Part shown: positions 27,417 to 36,201 of the stretch, one piece after another
Position numbering within the stretch: position 1 is the first letter of the stretch
How the letters are laid out: each line of letters starts with the position of its first letter
From: Sporofaciens musculi
Lineage (GTDB): Bacteria; Bacillota; Clostridia; Lachnospirales; Lachnospiraceae
Reading direction: 5' to 3'
Assembly (NCBI RefSeq): GCF_009830285.1
Contig: NZ_WUQX01000001.1
Coordinates: forward strand, 3,162,501 to 3,226,500
Length of the DNA: 64,000 bases
The notes under the pieces: generated by a model
The model's database searches: none
What the model was told of the DNA's origin: nothing
What the model saw: only the letters and a program-made list of their open reading frames with translations
Made by a program: the position numbers and the translations under genes

Positions 27417-28352
27417 TTATGCCCGTTCAAAAATCCGAAGCTTCGCGCTCTTTGCGCGGCTGTTCTCCTTAAGCTCCTCCTCGTCCGGCAAAATCGGCTT
27501 TTTAGTAACAATACTCCCCTTTGAGACTTTCCCGCATACACATACAGGAAAATCCGATGGACAGGTGCACGGATGCTCATTCTTCTTAAATGCACTCTTT
27601 ACGATCCTGTCCTCCAGTGAGTGGAATGTTATGATACATAACCTCCCTCCTGGCGTAAGCAATTCGATCATGTCGTCCAATGACTCACGCAAGACCTCCA
27701 ATTCTCGATTCAGTTCAATACGAATTGCCTGAAACGTCCGCTTTGCCGGATGTCCCGACTTCTTCTGAAACTTCATCGGTATGGCTCTTCTTACAATCTC
27801 CGTCAGTTGGCCCGTCGTCTCGATTGGCGCTCTCCCGCGCTCGATTACGATATGTCTGGCGATATTCTTCGCAAACTTATCCTCCCCGTAATCTCGGATG
27901 ACACGGTAAAGCTCTTTTTCTTCATAGTCATTGACAATGTCTCTGGCCGTCATCTTCTGCCTGGTATCCATCCGCATATCCAGCGGCGCGTCCTCTCGGT
28001 AGGAAAACCCCCGTTTTGCCGTATCCAACTGGTACGATGATACGCCCAGGTCAAGGATAATTCCATCAACCTTATCAATTCCTAATTCATGGAGTCTTGA
28101 CTTCATGTCACAATAGTTACTCCTGACTATAGTGACCTTCTCCCCGAAGTCTTTGAGTCGAATACCTGCCGCCTCAATGGCAGCGGCATCCTGGTCTATT
28201 CCTATAATACTCCCCTTTGGTCCCAGACGCCTGCACACCTCAAGGCTATGACCGCCTCCTCCCAGTGTACCGTCTACATAAATACCGTCTGGTCTGATGG
28301 ATAATCCATCGATTGTCTCCTGTAACAATACTGATTTGTGCTGGAATTCCAT
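27417..28352 (-). CDS. rsmH: 16S rRNA (cytosine1402-N4)-methyltransferase RsmH
   Basis: 311 residues starting [17 protein letters not shown], with the SAM-binding motif [12 protein letters not shown], the family motifs [12 protein letters not shown] and [15 protein letters not shown], and [11 protein letters not shown]. It N4-methylates C1402 in the ribosomal P site. It follows mraZ by 15 bases, as in most dcw clusters. Confidence 0.96.
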   Translation of the reverse strand: MEFQHKSVLLQETIDGLSIRPDGIYVDGTLGGGGHSLEVCRRLGPKGSIIGIDQDAAAIEAAGIRLKDFGEKVTIVRSNYCDMKSRLHELGIDKVDGIILDLGVSSYQLDTAKRGFSYREDAPLDMRMDTRQKMTARDIVNDYEEKELYRVIRDYGEDKFAKNIARHIVIERGRAPIETTGQLTEIVRRAIPMKFQKKSGHPAKRTFQAIRIELNRELEVLRESLDDMIELLTPGGRLCIITFHSLEDRIVKSAFKKNEHPCTCPSDFPVCVCGKVSKGSIVTKKPILPDEEELKENSRAKSAKLRIFERA

Positions 28353-28367
28353 ATCCTCTCCCTCTTA

Positions 28368-28808
28368 TCAGATACTAAATCCGCTGGCTTCCATATCGGA
28401 CGCAATATCCTCAATGTTTTCTTCCAATTCAGCATTCTTTGCATCCCATCTCGCCTTGTCCCAAATCTCGGCACGCTTCCCCATACCGATAAATACTACC
28501 TCTTTTTCCAGATGCGCAAATGTTCTCAGACCAGAAGGAATCAAGGTTCTTCCTTGCTTGTCCAATTCTCCCTCTATAGCACTCCCCTGAAAAAAGTGGG
28601 CAAGGTCACGGGCTTTCTTGTCAGTCGTAGTAGGTAGTTTGTTCAGCTTCTCTTCAAAAAGGTTCCATTCATTCTCCGGGTATACATACAGGCACTTCTC
28701 CATCCCTTTGGTTATGAAGAAATTCTCCCCTAGATCTTCACGAAACTTCGCAGGAATGATCAATCTGCCCTTAGTATCTATATTATGGCTATACTCCCCC
28801 CTTAACAT
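28368..28808 (-). CDS. mraZ: Transcriptional regulator MraZ
   Basis: About 146 residues starting MLRGEYSHNIDTKGRLIIPAKF, the first of two SpoVT-AbrB-like halves; the second is LDKQGRTLIPSGLRTFAHL. The start is the ATG after AGAAGGTG; a GTG 12 bases upstream is in frame. MraZ represses its own dcw promoter through short direct repeats, and such repeats lie directly upstream here. Confidence 0.94.
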   Translation of the reverse strand: MLRGEYSHNIDTKGRLIIPAKFREDLGENFFITKGMEKCLYVYPENEWNLFEEKLNKLPTTTDKKARDLAHFFQGSAIEGELDKQGRTLIPSGLRTFAHLEKEVVFIGMGKRAEIWDKARWDAKNAELEENIEDIASDMEASGFSI

Positions 28809-28836
28809 GTATGAACACACCTTCTTCCAAGTGGCA

Positions 28837-28907
28837 CCACTTTCTCACCACTTTGTTCCACTTTTTACCACTCTCTACCACTTGAAACCATTGTAAACCA
28901 CTTTTTT
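28837..28907 (-). promoter_or_regulatory. MraZ operator: seven GTGG direct repeats
   Basis: On the minus strand the motif A(A/G)AGTGG or a close variant recurs seven times; six intervals of about ten bases separate them (CCA on the plus strand at 28837, 28848, 28858, 28868, 28878, 28888 and 28898). Decamer-spaced AAAGTG boxes are the known MraZ site in mollicutes. The first boxes overlap the promoter, so binding should repress. Confidence 0.8.
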
Positions 28908-28918
28908 GAGTATTTCAA
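28890..28918 (-). promoter_or_regulatory. Promoter of mraZ and the dcw operon
   Basis: The minus strand has TTGAAA (28913-28918), a 17-bp spacer and TACAAT (28890-28895). The -10 box falls within the MraZ repeat array. The remaining gap to 29026 shows no gene. Confidence 0.7.
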
Positions 28919-29026
28919 CCCTTTTTTGTTTTTTTGGGAATTTGCACAAAAATGAAAAATCAGTAATCGAACTGCTGTTTACGCCTAAAAAAAGGACGCT
29001 GTAACTCCTGTTTTACGGCGCAAAAA

Positions 29027-29047
29027 AAGGGACTGCAACAGTCCCTT
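29027..29047 (-). terminator. Intrinsic terminator
   Basis: AAGGGACTG and CAGTCCCTT form a perfect stem with a 3-base loop, followed by seven T in the minus direction. It ends the transcript of the small membrane protein gene upstream of mraZ. Confidence 0.85.
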
Positions 29048-29102
29048 ACTATCCTTAAATACACTTTTGGATAGAATTCACCCTTTTTCTTTATCGGCCA
29101 AC

Positions 29103-29396
29103 CTACTGTGCTGACCCGTTTACCTTCTCAAGCTCGGTTCCCATTCCCGTTAATGCAGAATAGTCAAGCTGGGCCTCCTGCTTTGGCTTCTTCGCCTCAT
29201 AGGTTCCATACGCAGAATAGCCGATCCATCCAATCAGCACGACTCCCACAACCACTACAACACACTTGCGAAGGGTATTCTGAGCCTTCTCCTTCTTCAT
29301 ATTCTTCTTGCGGTTCGCTTTTTCCTGTTTATATCTGTCAACCTTCTCCTGACTCATGATCTCTGATTTCTCCTTCTCACTCTGATATCTGCACAT
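29103..29396 (-). CDS. Small single-span membrane protein, function unknown
   Basis: 97 residues. A charged Lys/Glu-rich N-terminal helix (SQEKVDRYKQEKANRKKNMKK) precedes one membrane span (CVVVVVGVVLIGWIGYSAY) and an extracytoplasmic tail of about 35 residues. The ATG used has AGG seven bases before it; an internal ATG at residue 14 has a longer spacing to AAGGAG. No family is recognised. The layout is that of an N-in, C-out single-pass protein. Its neighbour is a DegV gene. Confidence 0.65.
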   Translation of the reverse strand: MCRYQSEKEKSEIMSQEKVDRYKQEKANRKKNMKKEKAQNTLRKCVVVVVGVVLIGWIGYSAYGTYEAKKPKQEAQLDYSALTGMGTELEKVNGSAQ

Positions 29397-29453
29397 AATA
29401 TTACCTATCTCATGCAGTCTGCATCAGAATTCATTCTACCACAAATCAAAAAA

Positions 29454-30293
29454 TTATACAACCACAATTACACCGCCATCCGCAGCATACATACTGCTGA
29501 TGCCCGCCGTATCCAAAATCAGCGAATCCTTAAACTCCGCCTTCTCCATCAATATCTCCCGCACATACTCCGCACGCTCCCGACAATTACAGTGGGAAAT
29601 AGCCAGTATCTTCTCCTTGGAGTTCTTCAAATCCTTCACAATCTCATCCGTCATCTTAGCCAGCGCCTTCTTTACTCCTCGCGCCTGCCCAAGCTGCAAA
29701 ATGGTTCCCTCCGGCGTCGCACCCATAACCGGCTTGATATTAAGGGCCGTTGCCACGACTGCCTTGACGCCCTTAAGCCTGCCGTTCTTACGCAGAGTAT
29801 CCAGCGTCTCCAATACAAAATAGGTGTGCTGTCCGCTGATGTAAGCCTCTACCGTCTCCACAACCTGGGCAAATTCCATGCCCTGTTCTTCACATTCCGC
29901 AATCTTCATGGCAATCAGCGTCTCACCGATGGATGCCGAGCGTGAATTAAATACATAGATATCCTTGTCTCCATATTCCTCATGATAGAGATTCTTTCCC
30001 AGAATAGCACTGTTATAAGAACCACTAAGCTCTGCAGACAACGTAACCGCATAGACATGGTCCGCCTCACAGCGGTACCCTTCCATATATCTCTCCGGTG
30101 ACGGACAGGAGGACTTAGGAGATGTGGGAGATGCCGCCACCCGCTTTAAAAAATCCGCCTGGTCAAAGGTCTCGTCATCTATAATATGGTAATCGTCCAC
30201 ATCAATCTCCAGTGATGCCGTCTCAAAACATTCTGACCCTTTCATCTCCTTAGTCAGCTCTCCACAACTGTCTACTATAATCTTATAACTCAT
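29454..30293 (-). CDS. DegV family fatty-acid-binding protein
   Basis: About 279 residues. The N-terminal domain starts YKIIVDSCGELTKEM and contains the family TSPKSSCPSP segment and SAELSGSYNSA. The C-terminal domain has YFVLETLDTLRKNGRLKG and KPVMGATPEGTI. DegV/FakB proteins bind a fatty acid and in Firmicutes present it to the FakA kinase. The start codon chosen has GGGAGG at a spacing of six. It appears monocistronic. Confidence 0.9.
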   Translation of the reverse strand: MSYKIIVDSCGELTKEMKGSECFETASLEIDVDDYHIIDDETFDQADFLKRVAASPTSPKSSCPSPERYMEGYRCEADHVYAVTLSAELSGSYNSAILGKNLYHEEYGDKDIYVFNSRSASIGETLIAMKIAECEEQGMEFAQVVETVEAYISGQHTYFVLETLDTLRKNGRLKGVKAVVATALNIKPVMGATPEGTILQLGQARGVKKALAKMTDEIVKDLKNSKEKILAISHCNCRERAEYVREILMEKAEFKDSLILDTAGISSMYAADGGVIVVV

Positions 30294-30422
30294 CTTCATC
30301 CTCCCGTCATGCTCTACTCATGCGGTTCATATATCGCTTGGCATGTCATTAAATTCTATAATATGTAGTTTTCAATACTACATCATTTATCATACCATAT
30401 TTATACCGGAAAAGAAAGTATT

Positions 30423-31613
30423 TTATTCACTGATTTTAATTCTTCTGGACACCCCAAGGGCAACTCCCATTTCCACCATCAGAAACAGACTCGACGTCCC
30501 TCCATAACTGATAAAAGGCAGGGTAATTCCTGTCGTTGGAATCAGGTTTGTCACAACGGCAATGTTCAGCACAACCTGGAGAGCAACATGGGCAAAAATC
30601 CCTGTCACCACCAGCGAGCCGTACATATCCGGCGCATTCTGAGCCACAAACATCAGTCTGTACAGTAGAAGGCCAAACAAAACCAATACAATAATCACGC
30701 CGAAAACCCCAAGCTCCTCACAGACAATGGAAAGTATCATATCATTCTGAACCTCCGGCATAATCATTTTCTGCGCACTGTTCCCTAATCCCTTCCCAAA
30801 GAATCCCCCTGAACCTACCGCATATAAGCCCTGCAGCACCTGGTAACCTCCGTCCTCAGCATGTCCCTCTGGATTCAGCCACACAAGAATCCGTCGCAGC
30901 CGGAAATTCTTACTGGTCTCAAGCATGGTTCCTAAAACCTTAACTCCTGCTATCACACAGGCCAAGCCCACCACGGCAAGTATGACAAAAGGCTTGGTCT
31001 TAGGATGGACTACAAAAATCATGATACAGGTAATCCCCATCACGATAATCGCTGTACTTAAGTTGTCTGTCAGAACCAGAACACAGACCGCCGAGAAGCC
31101 GCCCCATAAAAGCACCTTCTGTATTCCCCTCCATGTCTTAATCTCCTTACCTAAATTACAGATTAAAACGGGAATAAATAAGATAATCGCAATCTTTGCA
31201 ATCTCTGCCGGCTGTAACTGCTGTCCAAAAGGCAGGCGAATCCATCTCCTTGCCCCCTTGACTTCTTTTCCAAGAGGCGTCTGCACCAAAGCCATCATAA
31301 ATATAGAAAAGAAATAGATTAACTTCGCCCATTTGATATACACGTGATAATCTATCTTCTCCACAACATACATACCCACAAAGCCTGCCCCATAGAATAT
31401 AAGCTGCCGCTTAAAGTAGTACATACTGTCCTCATGCTCCACCAGGGCGCTGTACGCCGTGGTGCTGTACAGCATAACCAGTCCAAAACAAATCAGGAAT
31501 ATCAGAACGGTAAGCAGGTTAAAATCAAAGAAACGAATGATATTCCCGCTTCTTTTCTCTCTGTCCCTTGTTTTCCCTGCTTTTTGTTTTCTTACTCTTT
31601 GTTTCTTTGCCAT
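30423..31613 (-). CDS. SEDS-family glycosyltransferase (FtsW/SpoVE/RodA), second copy
   Basis: 396 residues. A basic N-terminal tail of about 28 residues (AKKQRVRKQKAGKTRDREK) precedes about ten membrane helices. Family motifs are LVMLYSTTAYSA, ARRWIRLPFGQQLQPAEIAK, GLGNSAQKMIMPEVQNDMI and ITLPFISYGGTSSLFLM. It closely resembles the dcw copy at 19.7 kb, so the pair are paralogues that probably divide vegetative and sporulation work. No PBP gene is adjacent. Confidence 0.88.
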   Translation of the reverse strand: MAKKQRVRKQKAGKTRDREKRSGNIIRFFDFNLLTVLIFLICFGLVMLYSTTAYSALVEHEDSMYYFKRQLIFYGAGFVGMYVVEKIDYHVYIKWAKLIYFFSIFMMALVQTPLGKEVKGARRWIRLPFGQQLQPAEIAKIAIILFIPVLICNLGKEIKTWRGIQKVLLWGGFSAVCVLVLTDNLSTAIIVMGITCIMIFVVHPKTKPFVILAVVGLACVIAGVKVLGTMLETSKNFRLRRILVWLNPEGHAEDGGYQVLQGLYAVGSGGFFGKGLGNSAQKMIMPEVQNDMILSIVCEELGVFGVIIVLVLFGLLLYRLMFVAQNAPDMYGSLVVTGIFAHVALQVVLNIAVVTNLIPTTGITLPFISYGGTSSLFLMVEMGVALGVSRRIKISE

Positions 31614-31749
31614 ATATTTACACTCCCATCGTATCTATTATACTCAGATACGGCCCCAAAAACAACCTTCAAACGAAGGAAAACACGCACCACTTTCTGA
31701 ATTTTCCATACTATGTTATTGCAAACGTTCTATGAAAGGAGCAACACAT

Positions 31750-32052
31750 ATGCCGAACTATCGCTTCAACACATCAGATTACATGCGGCGAAATGGCTGC
31801 GGTAGGCCTGCCCCAACTCCGGCTCCCATGCCTCAGCCTGTTGCGCCCTGCCAGCCTGCAGCCGAACCGGTATGCTGCGATGACAATGCCGAATACGACG
31901 AGTTAAACGGTATGCCGCTGGCTATGGCCTACGTTCCGTGGCAGGAATGGCGGAATCTATACGAAGCAGAAAAAGGATTTCATAAGGGGACTATTTTCGA
32001 GGAATTAGATAAACCCTTCAAAGGTATGGGGATGGGAGGTTGTTGCAGATGA
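31750..32052 (+). CDS. cotJA: Spore coat-associated protein CotJA
   Basis: 100 residues. The start ATG follows GAAAGGAG by eight bases; an open frame continues upstream but lacks a site. The N-terminus is Pro-rich (RPAPTPAPMPQPVAPCQPA) and the conserved end is PLAMAYVPWQEWRNLYEAEKGF with a Gly/Cys tail. CotJA and CotJC form part of the inner coat layers. A CATACTAT about 45 bases upstream resembles a sigma-E -10 box but lacks a convincing -35. Confidence 0.9.
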   Translation: MPNYRFNTSDYMRRNGCGRPAPTPAPMPQPVAPCQPAAEPVCCDDNAEYDELNGMPLAMAYVPWQEWRNLYEAEKGFHKGTIFEELDKPFKGMGMGGCCR

Positions 32053-32318
32053 CGGAGAACAAACCAAACCGCGGCGAATTATTAGAATGGATTAATGTAG
32101 TCAGCTTTGCAGTTGACGATGTGAAACTGTTTCTGGATACCCATCCATGCAATGAAGACGCCCTGGAATATTTCGAGGAATTCAAAAAGCAGCGTGTTCA
32201 GGCGCTTAAGGAGTATGCAAAATATTATGGACCGCTGACACTGGATACAGCCTGCACCCCTGCTGAATACTGGTGTTGGATTAACGAGCCATGGCCCTGG
32301 CAGGAAGGAGGATGCTAG
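32049..32318 (+). CDS. cotJB: Spore coat protein CotJB
   Basis: 89 residues starting MTENKPNRGELLEWINVVSF. The ATG overlaps the cotJA stop (ATGA) and has GGGAGG upstream. The conserved body EALEYFEEFKKQR-like helix and the Trp-rich end EYWCWINEPWPWQEGGC identify the family. It is co-translated with cotJA and precedes the interrupted cotJC by three bases. Confidence 0.92.
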   Translation: MTENKPNRGELLEWINVVSFAVDDVKLFLDTHPCNEDALEYFEEFKKQRVQALKEYAKYYGPLTLDTACTPAEYWCWINEPWPWQEGGC

Positions 32319-32321
32319 TAT

Positions 32322-32744
32322 ATGTGGAATTATGAGAAACGATTACAGCACCCTGTAAAGATTACACAGACGAATCCAAAGATTGCGCAGGTGATTATTA
32401 CTCAATTTGGCGGGCCAGACGGAGAGCTGGCGGCTTCTATGCGGTATCTGTCACAGAGGTATACCATGCCTTATAAGGAGGTGACGGGGATACTGACGGA
32501 TATTGGTACAGAGGAGCTGGCCCATATGGAGATGATCTGCGCCATCGTCCACCAGCTTACACGCAACTTAACACCTGAAGAACTGGAGAAGTCCGGCTTC
32601 GACAAATACTATGTAGACCACACCCTTGCCCTCTGGCCGCAGGCGGCAAGCGGCGCGCCCTGGACAGCAACTTATTTCCAGTCCAAGGGCGACCCCATTA
32701 CGGATATACATGAGGATATGGCAGCAGATGGTACGATTTTGTAA
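32322..32744 (+). pseudogene. cotJC: cotJC, 5' part (interrupted by integrative element)
   Basis: 140 codons, of which the first 135 are true CotJC (manganese-catalase-like coat protein): MWNYEKRLQHPVKITQ, FGGPDGELAASMRYLSQRY and DIGTEELAHMEMI with the ferritin-like metal ligands (EELAHME). After HEDMAA the frame enters element DNA and stops. The missing C-terminal third is found in the same orientation 5.6 kb downstream. Joining at the shared AGCAGA restores HEDMAAEQKARTTYDN without a frame change. Whether the gene is rebuilt in the mother cell, as for sigK in Bacillus, is an open inference. Confidence 0.93.
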
Positions 32745-32752
32745 GTACAACA
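32723..32752. other. Left attachment site (attL)
   Basis: The cotJC side ends with AGCAGA (32723-32728). The element side, TACGATTTTGTAAGTACAAC (from 32732), is the right arm of the reconstructed attP. That arm pairs at 17 of 21 positions with the arm at the other end. Confidence 0.8.
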
Positions 32753-32812
32753 TTTGAGTTTTAAGAGACGATTCTCCATATCTGATATATAATTACACCA
32801 GATATGAGAACC

Positions 32813-34384
32813 TTAGAAATTCCAATGTATTTCAACAGGCACTTCTTTCGTTACAGGGTCTTTTTTGCCCACCAGTATATAATCAATCAGCTTTTCAACC
32901 GTTTCTCGGTCTAAATGTTCGAGATTTGTATATTGGTCAATCAACTGACGCCTATTATCACCAGCCTGCATTTTTCTTTCGAGAACATCCAGTCGTTTCT
33001 GCGTATCTATCACCAATTTTTCAAGCCTGTCTTTTTCTTCCGAGAAATCCTTTGATAAGCCGCAATAATCCTGTTCTGTGATAACTCCTTTTACCTTATC
33101 TAAATACAATTCACGAATCCCCTTGATATATTCTGTGATTTTCTTCTGATAAGCAGAAATTTCTTTTTGAAGAACTTCTTTATTTCCTCGCAGATCATTG
33201 TTAAAAGTTACACTTTGTTCTAACTCGTCTTTATCCAAATAAGCTGTAGATAATTTATTCAGTTCTTTTATCACCGCCTGTTCCAATTTCGTGACAGAGA
33301 TAAAAGAACCGATACAAGCGTCTTTAGCAACATGACGGTTAGAACACCTTAAATAGCGTCTGCCGTCTCTTTGCTTATTAGAAGACATTGTATATCCACA
33401 ATTCATACAGCGGGCTTTTCTTGCAAATAATCCTACTTTTCCCTCTGTAAATGGTCTAACCTTTTGAGCTATCAGTGCTTGAACTTTCTCCCACATCTCA
33501 CGTTCAATAATAGGTTCATGAGTCCCCTCTACTATGTACCATTGATCCTTAGGTCTGGGCTTATTCTGCTTGGTCTTATAAGAAACACTTCCATATTTAC
33601 CCTGTACCATATTACCGATATAGATTTCATTGTTGAGCATATCTGATATGGCAAAATATTTCCATAAGGTACAGTTTTTCCTTTTCGGCTGCTGATAACG
33701 CAATCCATGAATCCGCTTGTATTCCGTAGGATTTGGAATTCCCCTATCATTCAGCATACGAGCAATGGCTGTCTTTCCATACCCTTGTAAAAACAAACTA
33801 AAAACTTCTCTGACGACCTGTGCAGCTTCTTCATCTATAATCAAATGACCTTTTACATCCGGGTCTTTTTTGTATCCGTATAAAGCAAATGCCCCGATAT
33901 GATGTCCATTTTTCCGTCTGTCAGTCAAGACACTTTTGATATTCTCCGACATATCCTCCAAATACCACTCATTTACAAGTCCGTTAATCTGTCTCGACTT
34001 TTTATTTCCCTTATTATCGGTATCTGCATTATCAACAATACTAACAAAACGAATACCCCAGATCGGGAAAAGTCCGTGAATATATTTTTCCACTAACTCT
34101 AATTCTCTTGTAAATCTGGACTGGGTTTTACATAGAATAATATCAAATTTATGTTCTTTCGCTTCTGTCAATAACTTATTAAATTCCGGACGTTTTCTAT
34201 CTGAACCCGTGTAATCATCATCACTATAAATATTGTAAACTTCCCACCCTTGCTCTATCGAATACTGCAATAACATAGATTTCTGATTTTGAATACTGTT
34301 ACTATCGTCCGTCTCTGACTGTTTATTTCGATCTTCTTCTGACAACCGACAATATATCGCAACTTTTAATTTTGTATTTACCAT
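32813..34384 (-). CDS. Large serine recombinase (site-specific integrase/excisionase)
   Basis: About 523 residues starting MVNTKLKVAIYCRLSEEDR; AAAGGAG precedes this ATG by eight bases. The resolvase catalytic domain holds the Ser in YCRLS and the Arg motif CKTQSRFTREL. The recombinase domain follows (GYKKDPDVKGHLIIDEEAAQVVREVF), then a zinc-ribbon (CMNCGYTMSS and CSNRHVAKDACIG) and a C-terminal coiled coil (ELEQSVTFNN to KMQAGDNRR). Such enzymes integrate at specific sites and excise with a directionality factor. It abuts attL, the usual position. The family includes SpoIVCA, which excises skin from sigK. Confidence 0.95.
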   Translation of the reverse strand: MVNTKLKVAIYCRLSEEDRNKQSETDDSNSIQNQKSMLLQYSIEQGWEVYNIYSDDDYTGSDRKRPEFNKLLTEAKEHKFDIILCKTQSRFTRELELVEKYIHGLFPIWGIRFVSIVDNADTDNKGNKKSRQINGLVNEWYLEDMSENIKSVLTDRRKNGHHIGAFALYGYKKDPDVKGHLIIDEEAAQVVREVFSLFLQGYGKTAIARMLNDRGIPNPTEYKRIHGLRYQQPKRKNCTLWKYFAISDMLNNEIYIGNMVQGKYGSVSYKTKQNKPRPKDQWYIVEGTHEPIIEREMWEKVQALIAQKVRPFTEGKVGLFARKARCMNCGYTMSSNKQRDGRRYLRCSNRHVAKDACIGSFISVTKLEQAVIKELNKLSTAYLDKDELEQSVTFNNDLRGNKEVLQKEISAYQKKITEYIKGIRELYLDKVKGVITEQDYCGLSKDFSEEKDRLEKLVIDTQKRLDVLERKMQAGDNRRQLIDQYTNLEHLDRETVEKLIDYILVGKKDPVTKEVPVEIHWNF

Positions 34385-34412
34385 GTTTTGCTCTCCTTTC
34401 AGAGAAGACAAA

Positions 34413-34461
34413 ACAAACTATCACTACATAATATTACTATAACATCATGCGGATAGTTTGT
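34413..34461. promoter_or_regulatory. 10-bp inverted repeat around the recombinase promoter
   Basis: ACAAACTATC (34413-34422) and GATAGTTTGT (34452-34461) are perfect inverted copies. The right arm overlaps the -35 box of the promoter at 34436-34464 and the left arm lies at the transcription start side. It may be an operator for an element-encoded regulator or a leader hairpin. Confidence 0.5.
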
Positions 34462-34464
34462 CTA
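34436..34464 (-). promoter_or_regulatory. Promoter for the serine recombinase
   Basis: The minus strand reads TAGACA, 17 bp, TATAGT, each one base from sigma-A consensus. No convincing sigma-E or sigma-K promoter was found here, which weakens the case for strictly sporulation-timed excision. Confidence 0.55.
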
Positions 34465-34608
34465 TTATCTTACTGGAACTGACTGTCCCTTATTCTTTTC
34501 ATACTGATTAATCAATTCAATCCACTTTAAAGTAAATGCTTCTGTAAATACCTCTTTATCCTTGTTCTTAAAAATATTTGTACAAATTACTGTTATTTCA
34601 TTTGCCAT
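34465..34608 (-). CDS. Small 47-residue protein upstream of the recombinase
   Basis: The frame encodes MANEITVICTNIFKNKDKEV and ends in a basic tail (NQYEKNKGQSVPVR). AGGTGAG lies five bases before the ATG. Its length and position just upstream of a serine recombinase are those of small accessory proteins on Clostridial mobile elements. It could be a recombination directionality factor, but no motif proves this. Confidence 0.55.
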   Translation of the reverse strand: MANEITVICTNIFKNKDKEVFTEAFTLKWIELINQYEKNKGQSVPVR

Positions 34609-34714
34609 CCACTCACCTCATTAACATATATTTACAACATATGCAAACATACTTCTATATTATGAAAGAGAGTTGATTATTTTACTTTATTTTCAACTCT
34701 CTTTTCATGCTTTC

Positions 34715-34957
34715 TTAATTTGATATAATTTTCAAATCCAAGCTAATCCCAAGGCAACGATCAACCTGTTCCATATCCTTCTCACTCAGCTTTCCTATAT
34801 AATGTCGTATCCGTTTCTTATCAATAGTCCTAATCTGTTCTAAAAGAACCATCGTTTTAATCAATGGTATTTTCTTTGCACAGCTTATCAGTGATTTACT
34901 TGCAACGGCTCTTTCAGTATTGCTTGTTTTGAAAGAGAAAAAAAGAATGATGTGCAA
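34715..34957 (-). pseudogene. MazF/PemK-like toxin remnant (C-terminal part)
   Basis: 80 codons. The part TMVLLEQIRTIDKKRIRHYIGKLSEKDMEQVDR matches the typical last third of MazF/PemK endoribonucleases. The N-terminal beta-barrel half is missing and the first 25 residues look unrelated. No antitoxin partner gene is adjacent. It is therefore probably non-functional debris of an older mobile element. Confidence 0.6.
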
Positions 34958-35029
34958 TTCAATGTTAAGTTAAAGATTGAATTTCTAAATCGAAACAGGA
35001 TATTGAACTGGAAAAAAGGGGGATTATTT

Positions 35030-35472
35030 ATGAATTGCACAGAAGCATACAAGGAACATATTGAATACACATTTAATGCCTTTTGCAGAATTGTCATTCG
35101 TTATGCGGCTATCAACGCATGGCGTGACAGGGATAAACGACGGCAAAGGGAAATATCCTTTGAATACCTCACAGAAGAAAAGTTTTACCCGTTCAGTACA
35201 TCAGACAAATATTTTACAGACCCCTACAAGCAATACCCGGTTATGATATGCGGTCAGATGGTTATCCTCACAAACGGGGAACTTGCCGAAGCCCTATCCT
35301 CTCTGCCGGAGAAAAGAAAGAAATCATCTACCTTTATTTTTTCGGGCATTATACACAACAGGAAATCGGGGAACTATACGGACGCTGCCGGAGTACGGCG
35401 TGGCATCACATACACAGTGCCTTAGAAATGCTGCATAAAGAAATGGAGGTTCTTTTCCATGAAGAATCCTAA
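35030..35472 (+). pseudogene. Conjugative-element sigma-70-like protein, frameshifted
   Basis: The start MNCTEAYKEHIEYTFNAFCR follows AGGGGG. The first frame runs to SSLPEKRKK near 35320, and the second resumes with EIIYLYFFGHYTQQEIGELYG and ends with HSALEMLHKEMEV, a helix-turn-helix region-4 motif. One deleted base near 35310-35325 explains the break. Such short sigma-like proteins are common in Tn916-type and related conjugative elements, where they pair with a small HTH gene, as here. Confidence 0.75.
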
Positions 35473-35536
35473 ACTTGTGCCATATGAAACGATTGTTAAA
35501 GCCACCAGTGGGGAGCCGGAAGCCGTCATTTTCTAA
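35459..35536 (+). pseudogene. Truncated helix-turn-helix protein remnant
   Basis: 25 codons (MKNPKLVPYETIVKATSGEP and five more). They resemble the N-terminus of the small HTH-domain protein that follows the sigma-like gene on conjugative elements. It overlaps the sigma-like stop by 14 bases and ends prematurely where unrelated DNA begins, so it marks a deletion junction. Confidence 0.6.
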
Positions 35537-35650
35537 GAGCAAGATTCTACCAAAGTACCAAATTTCGCCTACCGGCTCACCACAAGCTGCCGCTGGCAGA
35601 AAAAGTAACAGGCAGGAACCCCAACAAAGATGGGATTACCTGCCTGTGCA

Positions 35651-35932
35651 TTATTTCTTGAAAAGATCTGAGTGTGAACCGGTATCGATTAGGGTCAGCG
35701 TTAAAATATCATTTTCGATGAGATAAATTAACAGCCAGTCCGGCTTGATATGACATTCCCGAAAACCTGCAAGGTCTCCGGTCAGCCCATGGTCGTGATA
35801 GCGTTCTTCGAGCTGCCTGCCCTGACGCAGCAAGTTGACAACTTCATCCAGCAAAGAGATATCCAGCCCACGTTTTTTCATGAGTTTATAAGCCTTTTTA
35901 TAGGCTGTGGTAAATTTGACCTGGTACATCAA
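35651..35932 (-). CDS. YafQ-family (RelE superfamily) toxin
   Basis: 93 residues starting MMYQVKFTTAYKKAYKLMKKRG. The RelE fold is suggested by the basic first helices, LEERYHDHGLTGDLAGFRECHIKPDWLLIY and the end LTLIDTGSHSDLFKK. The His residues in RYHDHGL and the Asp near DWLLIY match YafQ-type ribosome-dependent mRNases. It overlaps the antitoxin stop by four bases. It probably stabilises the element. Confidence 0.88.
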   Translation of the reverse strand: MMYQVKFTTAYKKAYKLMKKRGLDISLLDEVVNLLRQGRQLEERYHDHGLTGDLAGFRECHIKPDWLLIYLIENDILTLTLIDTGSHSDLFKK

Positions 35933-36201
35933 TCATCAAGAGCCGCTTTTAAATCTTCCATACTGGAATATCCTTTGACGTCAGGATCGCGGGAAATACG
36001 GCGGGCTTCTGCCATAGCATCAAGGGTTTTCTGGCTGTACGCTGGCATCTCCACGGCAAAGGGAAGTCCGCCGCGAAGGACGCATTGATACAGGAACATA
36101 TTTACTGCACTGGACATATCCAGTCCGAGCCGGCTGAAAAGAGCCGAAGCTTCTTGTTTTATGCTGGCATCGATTCGAATCTGAGTTGGTGTTGTTGCCA
36201 T
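35929..36201 (-). CDS. RelB/DinJ-family antitoxin
   Basis: About 90 residues starting MATTPTQIRIDASIKQEASAL; AAGGAGGTAG precedes the ATG. The ribbon-helix-helix N-terminus (RIDASIKQEASALFSRLGLDMSSAVNMFL) binds DNA, and the C-terminal part (ISRDPDVKGYSSMEDLKAALDD) should wrap the toxin. It forms a two-gene operon with the YafQ-like gene and is expected to autorepress. Confidence 0.9.
   Translation of the reverse strand: MATTPTQIRIDASIKQEASALFSRLGLDMSSAVNMFLYQCVLRGGLPFAVEMPAYSQKTLDAMAEARRISRDPDVKGYSSMEDLKAALDD

Noticed and set aside
31690..31720. A sigma-E promoter for cotJA
   Set aside because: CATACTAT resembles the -10 box, but no KMATATT-like -35 lies 13-15 bp upstream, so I do not list it as a feature.
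32568..32753. A 61-codon minus-strand frame across the left cotJC junction
   Set aside because: It is antisense to the conserved cotJC frame and has no ribosome site. Only its first codons matter, as a possible start in the circular form.
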